From: M3007 sp041736625
Lineage (GTDB): Bacteria; Bacteroidota; Bacteroidia; Chitinophagales; Saprospiraceae
Assembly (NCBI GenBank): GCA_041736625.1
Contig: JBGSTG010000014.1
Location: 26,623-90,622, forward strand
Length of the DNA: 64,000 bases
Direction of reading: 5' to 3'
The notes below the pieces were generated by a model. The model saw only the letters and a program-made list of their open reading frames with translations. It searched no databases and was not told the origin of the DNA. Below are positions 59,397-64,000 of this stretch, piece after piece (positions within the stretch are counted from its first letter, which is position 1; each line of letters begins with the position of its first letter). Both the position numbers and the translations under genes were made by a program.

Positions 59397-59829
59397 AATA
59401 TTGTTAATTAAGGTTTAAATCTACTCACAAAATTTACAAACAATTTTGAGACGCAAAATGTTGCCTATCTTCCTTGGTTTAGAGGGCTTTGTGGTTGGCG
59501 AAAACGATCGCTTTCCCGCATCCAACGAATAACCCGGCCCCTAACGTCGTATTTGCCCCTAATCAAACAGGAAGCGGTTCATACCGACAGCAGGCAACGC
59601 ACAAACATCGTTGGGCTTGGAAGTATAGAGAAAGATTTCAGGTGTCTGCAAAATATTTTCGGAACATCACACCCGCCGCATGTCCGCCCCGTTCCCCTGC
59701 AAGCGCTTATCAATAAACGGGTACCCGCGGTCGATATGGCGCACGTTGTGGATCAACCGCAGGGGCACGGGCACGACATAGCGTTCCGGGTGGTGCGGCA
59801 GAGACGAGCAGGGGGCTTTGCCCACATAG
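59397..59829. other. Intergenic region with oxidoreductase-tail remnant
   Basis: No intact gene. Plus-strand frames are short and not conserved. Bases 59749-59799 repeat part of the 3' end of the oxidoreductase gene at 57660. The rest shows no feature I can identify. Confidence 0.6.
59749..59799 (+). pseudogene. Fragment of the 57.7-kb oxidoreductase 3' end
   Basis: Aligns with 58209-58269 after a 10-base deletion and a few changes. It starts TGGATCAACC and later shares GCGTTCCGGGTGGTGCGGC exactly. In frame it reads QGHGHDIAFRVVRQ against QGHGRDIAFRVVRR. A second oxidoreductase gene, or a copy of this one, once ended here. Confidence 0.8.
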
Positions 59830-61671
59830 CTACCGCCGGCCGTAGGCCGTCAGCGTCAAGCGGTCAAACAGCAGGGTTTGCCCGGCGTGGTTGTACGCGA
59901 AAACCTTCAATGTCGCCCCCTTGGCCGCGCGTTCAGGCACCTTGGCAAAGTATCCCGCCGTCCCCCAGGTATCCACCCCGCCGGGGGTCCAGATGGAGCA
60001 TTCTGGGTTGCCCACGTGCGTACTCGGTTTTATGGACGAGGATTTTATTTTTCGTCCATCCGGAAAGTCAAATTCAACCACCAGGTCGGTAGCCATATGT
60101 CGATGCGGCACGCTGCTTTGGGCGGGCGTGTAGAGGTCAACGCTGATGCCTATGTATTCCGTTTGGGCAAAATCAAAGGGCAGCCCCTCTGCTATCGTGA
60201 GGAAATCCCTGGGCAAAATCAAAACGTGCCTCTTTCCAAGGGTATCTACGGACAGGGTGTCGAAGCCTGGTTCATTAAAGTTGAGCTCCAAGAGGGTTAC
60301 ACCGGGCCCCAATTGAGCAGAATCGGGCTGAATCTGGTTGCTGTCATACGCCCGGAGTGCCTGCTCCGACCAGTGGGTGGCTCCGAAGGTTTCTATGTAA
60401 AAAGCCTTGTTGTGGCGCTCGCTCCAGATGATGCCCTCTTTCATTTGCCACGTTTGGAAGATGTTTAGCCAGCCAAAGGCAAGCAGCCCTGCCCCCAGCA
60501 ACCATGCCCCGATGCCGCCCTTGCTCCAACCGGCTACAAAGGTAGCCAACCCCAGGGCCAGCAGGGGGTAAGTCTCCACCATGGGACGCTGCCCCAGCCC
60601 CGGGAAAAAAGTCCAGGCATAGTAGGAATAGTGAATGTAACTGTGCAGCCCCACGAAGACGCAGACGGGCAACAGTGCCCCGGGCACATACCGGGGCAGC
60701 CGCCACAGCCCTATGAGCGCCAGGGCCATAACGGGGGTGTAGATGAGCCACCCGTTGGAAAAATCAAACCAGCCCTTGTGTATTTTCGGATTCGAAAAGT
60801 TGAAACCCTCCCCCTCGTATGGATTGAAGTACAACTTGCCGCTCACATAGTACCAGTAAGCGAACTGAATGGAAAATACGGCTAAAAAACCCGCCAACAT
60901 CACCAGCGCCCAGCCATAATGCCGCAGGTAAAATTGTATGCGTTCGCGCAATGCAGCAAACCCGTTTACGCCCCACAGCAGCGGAATGAGCACCGATATT
61001 ACTTCGGGCACGCGTGTAATACCGATCAACCCGACCACCATGCCTATGCCCAGCGCACCCCAGGCGCCCGGGCGCTCGTAAAAACGGATGCTCAACCAAA
61101 GCAGCAGACAGTAGTCGAAAAACAAAAACGCGTGCGCCATGGTCACGTAGGTGGCGTGGTAATACAAGTTGGTCGCCAATGCCAGGGTCAGGCAGGTGAC
61201 CCACACGACGCGCCGCGAAAAGTAGCGCTCCAATACCCCGGACAGCAAATAAAACCCAAACCCCAGGTAAAACAGCGTGGAGAGGGATACGAAAAACAGA
61301 TAGGGCCTGCTCCAGCCATCCGCAGCGCAGCAACCCGTAATGTTCACGAATGCGTGCGCCAGTAAAAAAAACGGTGCTTCCATGACGGGCACACCAAGGG
61401 TGTATTTGATGTACCGCCGCCCGCGCTCGGTGAGGCGTATGCCAAATTTATCCTCCCGGGGATCGTCCGAACCAGGATTGGTTTTCCGCAACGAGGTGAT
61501 GGTTTTGTCGTAATCCCCGACGTCCCCGTTCACAAAAAAAGAAACCACATGAAGGTAGTAGTGGCTGGAATCCCCGTGATACAGGGTTTTTTCCCAGCGC
61601 TTTAGCCACAGCATACTGCCCAAAAACAGGACGCTGATCAGCAAGGAAAGGGCTATTCGGTGACGGGACAT
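59830..61671 (-). CDS. Polytopic membrane protein, glycosyltransferase-like
   Basis: A 613-residue inner-membrane protein. It begins with a hydrophobic signal-anchor (RIALSLLISVLFLGSMLWL), has about 11-12 helices to residue 440, and ends with a soluble periplasmic domain of about 170 residues rich in beta strands (VLILPRDFLTIAEGL, DLVVEFDFPDGRKIKSS). The first periplasmic loop contains HGDSSHYYLHVVSFFVNGD, near where GT-C glycosyltransferases keep their acidic catalytic motif. The arrangement is like GT39/GT83-type enzymes, but the family is not certain. I use the ATG at MSRHRIAL. It stands alone. Confidence 0.65.
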   Translation of the reverse strand: MSRHRIALSLLISVLFLGSMLWLKRWEKTLYHGDSSHYYLHVVSFFVNGDVGDYDKTITSLRKTNPGSDDPREDKFGIRLTERGRRYIKYTLGVPVMEAPFFLLAHAFVNITGCCAADGWSRPYLFFVSLSTLFYLGFGFYLLSGVLERYFSRRVVWVTCLTLALATNLYYHATYVTMAHAFLFFDYCLLLWLSIRFYERPGAWGALGIGMVVGLIGITRVPEVISVLIPLLWGVNGFAALRERIQFYLRHYGWALVMLAGFLAVFSIQFAYWYYVSGKLYFNPYEGEGFNFSNPKIHKGWFDFSNGWLIYTPVMALALIGLWRLPRYVPGALLPVCVFVGLHSYIHYSYYAWTFFPGLGQRPMVETYPLLALGLATFVAGWSKGGIGAWLLGAGLLAFGWLNIFQTWQMKEGIIWSERHNKAFYIETFGATHWSEQALRAYDSNQIQPDSAQLGPGVTLLELNFNEPGFDTLSVDTLGKRHVLILPRDFLTIAEGLPFDFAQTEYIGISVDLYTPAQSSVPHRHMATDLVVEFDFPDGRKIKSSSIKPSTHVGNPECSIWTPGGVDTWGTAGYFAKVPERAAKGATLKVFAYNHAGQTLLFDRLTLTAYGRR

Positions 61672-61776
61672 TGTGCAAGACTTTGGCGCAAAGTTAGGCA
61701 ATATGTTAATCCAAGCCGCTGGTTACTTGCTTGTTGATTATTTGCAATATTTGTTCTGCTGAGAAATTCGTATTTT

Positions 61777-62064
61777 TTACCAAGGTACATTCTTTGTAAT
61801 GTTCAGAAATTTGCCGTTTTCCAATCGGTATGCACCGCCAAAGCCTAAAAACCATAGTCTATCAATTTGGTCTCTGTAGAATTGATAAACTACTGGCCCG
61901 TTGTTGTCTTCGGGTTTTTCGAATTTTATTATCTTTTTGCCATCATAGATATGTAGATAATGCTGATTGAAGACAAAATATAATTTACCATTTTTGTCTT
62001 CCGAAATACTCCCAATCCCTTTGCCGACTTCTGGTACTTGTTCTGTTATATTTTCTAACCAATT
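61777..62064 (-). pseudogene. Remnant of a propeller-repeat protein gene
   Basis: An open stretch of 95 codons with no start codon and a stop at 61777. On the minus strand it reads ISEDKNGKLYFVFNQHYLHI, then DRLWFLGFGGAYRLENGKFL and ends ITKNVPW. The W-F-x-x-x-x-G-A-Y-R-x-x-x-G-x-F pattern is that of two-component-regulator propeller (Reg_prop-like) blades. An in-frame TGA at 62065 and a TAA further upstream break it from anything longer. It is the last fragment of a lost propeller protein. Confidence 0.75.
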
Positions 62065-62131
62065 TCATTTGTCTATGAATTATTTTGACCTGGTTCATCG
62101 TTTTGGTTTATTTTTCTGATGCACAACGTGA

Positions 62132-62176
62132 CTGCTGCCGCCCGTGCCTACGTTTAGGAGGCATGGCCGGCAGCAG
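62132..62176. terminator. Hairpin after the Rpn gene
   Basis: Arms CTGCTGCCGCCCGTGCCT (62132-62149) and AGGCATGGCCGGCAGCAG (62159-62176) pair at 16 of 18 positions around a nine-base loop, just past the minus-strand Rpn gene stop. A GC-rich terminator-like or repeat hairpin. Confidence 0.6.
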
Positions 62177-62189
62177 AGAGTTGGGCGAT

Positions 62190-63077
62190 TTATTTATCCA
62201 AGCCAAGTCTTGCGGCAATTCCCTGAACTTCTATAATGGAAAGCCCCGTGATTTCAGCAGCAAATTCAATGGTTGATCCTTTACGCAATATGTTTTTGGC
62301 AATTTCTTCATCTCTGCTTTTCAGGGCCTCATTTACCGCCGATGTAATTTCCAAGTTCACCGTCTCCACAAAACTCGCATCGCTGCGCTGCGCTTCCATA
62401 TATCTGTCATACTCCTTCCGGTCAGCCGGTTCTAATTTCAGAATATCAAGTTTTTGGCCGGCGGCTTTCAAGCCTTTTGCGGTGAATTCGTCCTTGATTT
62501 CCGCCGTTTTCAGGAAGTATATCCACTCATCTAGCGTATCCTTTGCAATTTCGTTGAACCGGTTGGTTTTTATCACATAGTATTCCGGGTACAAGTCCGA
62601 GACGGATGTCTTTTTGAAAAGCTCTTTCTGCTTTTCCGATAGTTCGAGCTCGTGATGGCTGTGGATGCCGACGAAGGTGGTCGTTCCGTGATACACATAA
62701 TCATCCCCTTGACCAAGGTCAAAATAGACGATGTTCACGGAATAGACTTTTTTGACCTGAGAATACGCCTGCCCCTCGGCGATGTGCTCTACGATAACCT
62801 TGGCCGTCCCGTAAAGCATCCGCTGGAAGTAGTCGGCTTCGCGGGTATTTTGGATTTCAACGATGACCAATTCGCCCTTTTGATTCTCCACGAGGATATC
62901 CACCCGGTTGAACTTGTCGTCCTCGGTTGCTTTATTTCCCTCGCTTTCAAGGATTTGCTTTATTTTGAAATCCTCACGCAGCAACTCCGACAGAAAGCCT
63001 TCCAGAATATCGAAGTTGGCTTTGTTGCGGAGCAGGCGCTTCATTGCCCAGTCAAAGCGGACTAACTTTTTGGCCAT
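62190..63077 (-). CDS. Rpn family recombination-promoting nuclease / PD-(D/E)XK transposase
   Basis: A 295-residue protein of the PDDEXK_2 (Rpn/transposase_31-like) family. The active site fits D60 in FNRVDILVENQ and E74-x-Q76 in ELVIVEIQ, a PD-(D/E)xK variant with Gln in place of Lys, which is usual for the family. It begins KKLVRFDWAMKRLLRNKANF and includes EADYFQRMLYGTAKVIVEH. Rpn proteins cut DNA and aid RecA-independent recombination and are often horizontally transferred. A minus-strand TATCTTTG element lies at 63095-63102. Confidence 0.9.
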   Translation of the reverse strand: MAKKLVRFDWAMKRLLRNKANFDILEGFLSELLREDFKIKQILESEGNKATEDDKFNRVDILVENQKGELVIVEIQNTREADYFQRMLYGTAKVIVEHIAEGQAYSQVKKVYSVNIVYFDLGQGDDYVYHGTTTFVGIHSHHELELSEKQKELFKKTSVSDLYPEYYVIKTNRFNEIAKDTLDEWIYFLKTAEIKDEFTAKGLKAAGQKLDILKLEPADRKEYDRYMEAQRSDASFVETVNLEITSAVNEALKSRDEEIAKNILRKGSTIEFAAEITGLSIIEVQGIAARLGLDK

Positions 63078-63094
63078 TTTATTCTCTTTTTGTG

Positions 63095-63102
63095 CAAAGA
63101 TA
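63095..63102 (-). promoter_or_regulatory. Candidate -7 element TATCTTTG for the Rpn gene
   Basis: Plus-strand CAAAGATA, 18 bases upstream of the Rpn ATG; exact consensus. Confidence 0.45.
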
Positions 63103-63371
63103 CGAGGTTTTTGGGAACAGCCTGCTGGCTTTAGTTAAACTGTTGGTTTTCATGATGGTACGTCCGGAGACGTGCGGATAGTAGGTTCCTGTCATGAGAC
63201 AGGAACCAGCGATTGATTTAATATTTTTAGTTGCAGCAGAAGACTCTGTGCCAGCGGGGAAGACGCCACCGGAAGATTGTCGGCCATTCCCATTGCAGCA
63301 GAGGAAGCCTTTTCCACCGCTATTGCTCTTATACAATGTTCTCTACAGGCCTTCTTCGAATTGATTACAAT
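63103..63371. other. Intergenic region with a perfect hairpin
   Basis: GGTTCCTGTC-ATGA-GACAGGAACC (63184-63207) is a perfect 10-bp stem with loop ATGA. A minus-strand frame of 85 codons spans the rest, but its composition (GGKGFLCCNGNGRQSSGG) is not like a protein domain, so I call no gene. Confidence 0.6.
63184..63207. terminator. Hairpin downstream of the SDR fragment
   Basis: Perfect 10-bp stem with a four-base loop. Its place after the minus-strand SDR stop suits a terminator, but there is no U tract and it is 164 bases beyond the stop. Confidence 0.45.
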
Positions 63372-63860
63372 CTACTTTAATTCCTGCATTTTTCTCACAC
63401 TCTGAAGCACCATTTTCTTTGGCATGAACGGAATAAAAGAAAGTGATATTCTTTGAGAAAAAGGCAGACCCGACACCACATTCAATTTGCCCTCAATCAT
63501 TGCATTATAACCATCTGATGCTACGCTTTCGGGACTTGCAGCATTCTTGAATAAGTCTGTACCATTCATTCCGGAAGTATCAGCAAATTCTGTTTTTGTA
63601 GCACCCGGCATTAATGCAGTAACGGTTATATTGGTGTCGTGTAATTCTTCTGCTACTGCATTGCTTAAGGAAGTTACGTAGGCTTTAGATGCATAATATA
63701 TTGTTTGAAGCGGACCGGGCATCAAAGCTGCGGTTGAAGAAACATTCAGAATTTTACCACTGTTTCTGCGGACCATGTCGGGTAAAAATAAATGCATAAG
63801 TTCAGTCAGGGCAATCATATTCAGGTTTATCATGCCAATCTGCCGTTCCCATGAAAGTTC
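63372..63860 (-). pseudogene. Short-chain dehydrogenase (SDR), cut by an insertion
   Basis: The 3' two thirds of an SDR: ELSWERQIGMINLNMIALTE, ILNVSSTAALMPGP with the catalytic Ser, YYASKAYVTSLSNAV with Tyr and Lys, and ALMPGATKTEFADTSG are all present. The glycine-rich cofactor loop and the first half are missing; the reading frame instead runs into IS66 DNA at about 63861. An in-frame start at 63959 is an accident of that junction. The remnant cannot bind its dinucleotide. Confidence 0.85.
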
Positions 63861-64000
63861 GTAACCATCCGAGCAACTACCCCCCCAGTTCTTTCCACTC
63901 AAAAGGGAGGAGTTTTTGCACCTGATTGACCGGGAACTCGGGTAGTTTTCGGAACACATCGGTGAAGTATGCTACCGGCTCGACTGCACAGATTTTGCAA
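63861..64000 (-). mobile_element. IS66-family insertion sequence, 3' end (runs off the window)
   Basis: The SDR homology stops where GTAACCATCC begins at 63861. GTAA is the usual terminal start of IS66-family inverted repeats. The transposase C-terminus lies 16 bases inside. The other end, the tnpA/tnpB genes and the expected 8-bp target duplication are outside the window. Confidence 0.7.
63877..64000 (-). CDS. IS66 family transposase (TnpC), C-terminal part
   Basis: The last 40 residues of a transposase: CKICAVEPVAYFTDVF and RKLPEFPVNQVQKLLPFEWK, ending at a TAG. This matches the conserved end of IS66 TnpC proteins, where an N-x-x-P-x-x-Y/W-x-x-D-V segment is followed by LLPxxWK. The rest is cut by the window edge. 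It shows that the adjacent SDR gene was broken by IS66 insertion. Confidence 0.78.
   Translation of the reverse strand, partial: CKICAVEPVAYFTDVFRKLPEFPVNQVQKLLPFEWKELGG

Noticed and set aside
59553..60092. 179-codon plus-strand frame overlapping the end of the membrane-protein gene
   Set aside because: Only a short stretch (QGHGHDIAFRVVRQ) is protein-derived, from the oxidoreductase remnant; the rest is antisense or random.
63079..63336. 85-codon minus-strand frame between the Rpn and SDR genes
   Set aside because: No family, biased composition, and it crosses a perfect hairpin.

Overview
The window looks like a piece of a Bacteroidota chromosome, probably from a Saprospiraceae-like (Haliscomenobacter/Lewinella-type) bacterium. 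Four things point there: seven large secreted proteins ending in type 9 secretion (T9SS) sorting domains; many promoters with the Bacteroidota -7 element TAnnTTTG; lineage-typical families (DUF5777, DUF5916, DUF4286, DUF2805); and GC-rich housekeeping genes separated by short hairpin-rich gaps. The genus is inference. I recognise no rRNA, tRNA or CRISPR array.

Layout. 0-7.8 kb: an AI-2E family exporter, a lipoprotein/DUF4286 pair and two giant T9SS cargo proteins. 7.9-15.2 kb: formate-THF ligase, the mannosylglycerate pair mpgS-mpgP (compatible solute), a nucleotidyltransferase with a DUF2805 gene, a sodium:solute symporter and OsmC. 15.3-17.3 kb: an iscS-iscU-iscA operon. 17.4-23.9 kb: a shortened methylmalonyl-CoA mutase subunit, a DUF58 protein, a VanX-type dipeptidase, an alpha/beta hydrolase and ligA. 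24-28.2 kb: an FG-GAP T9SS protein and a cytochrome c/OB-fold/YceI/DUF5777 envelope operon. 28.9-32.2 kb: a compact operon of a SoxB-like metallophosphatase, a diheme cytochrome c and a secreted DsrE protein, suggesting periplasmic thiosulfate or sulfane-sulfur oxidation. 32-38 kb: SRPBCC-GyrI protein, LysM glucosaminidase, DUF5916 outer-membrane protein and rfbD. 38-49.6 kb: an accessory surface-protein island with an orphan xisI, four T9SS cargo genes, a 145-bp duplication of a sorting-domain 3' end, and a gene whose first codons are a nine-copy pentanucleotide repeat. 49.6-58.3 kb: a MerR regulator, pnuC, pheT, rny, smpB, a PAP2-like membrane protein and an F420-reductase-like oxidoreductase. 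58.3-64 kb: a degraded, partly AT-rich tail with a Cys-rich secreted protein and a small HTH gene, a large membrane protein, a propeller-gene remnant, an Rpn-type nuclease/transposase and an SDR gene cut by an IS66-family element at the window edge.

The most interesting signals are the predicted phase-variable T9SS surface protein at 44.0 kb, the sulfur-type operon at 28.9-32.2 kb, a 218-bp nested quasi-palindrome at 28.4 kb whose core recurs upstream of fhs, the sorting-domain duplication, and the HTH/Cys-rich secreted protein pair with direct repeats at 59.1 kb. Many gaps carry long inverted repeats, heptamer arrays or stem-loops, so repeats have been active in this genome.
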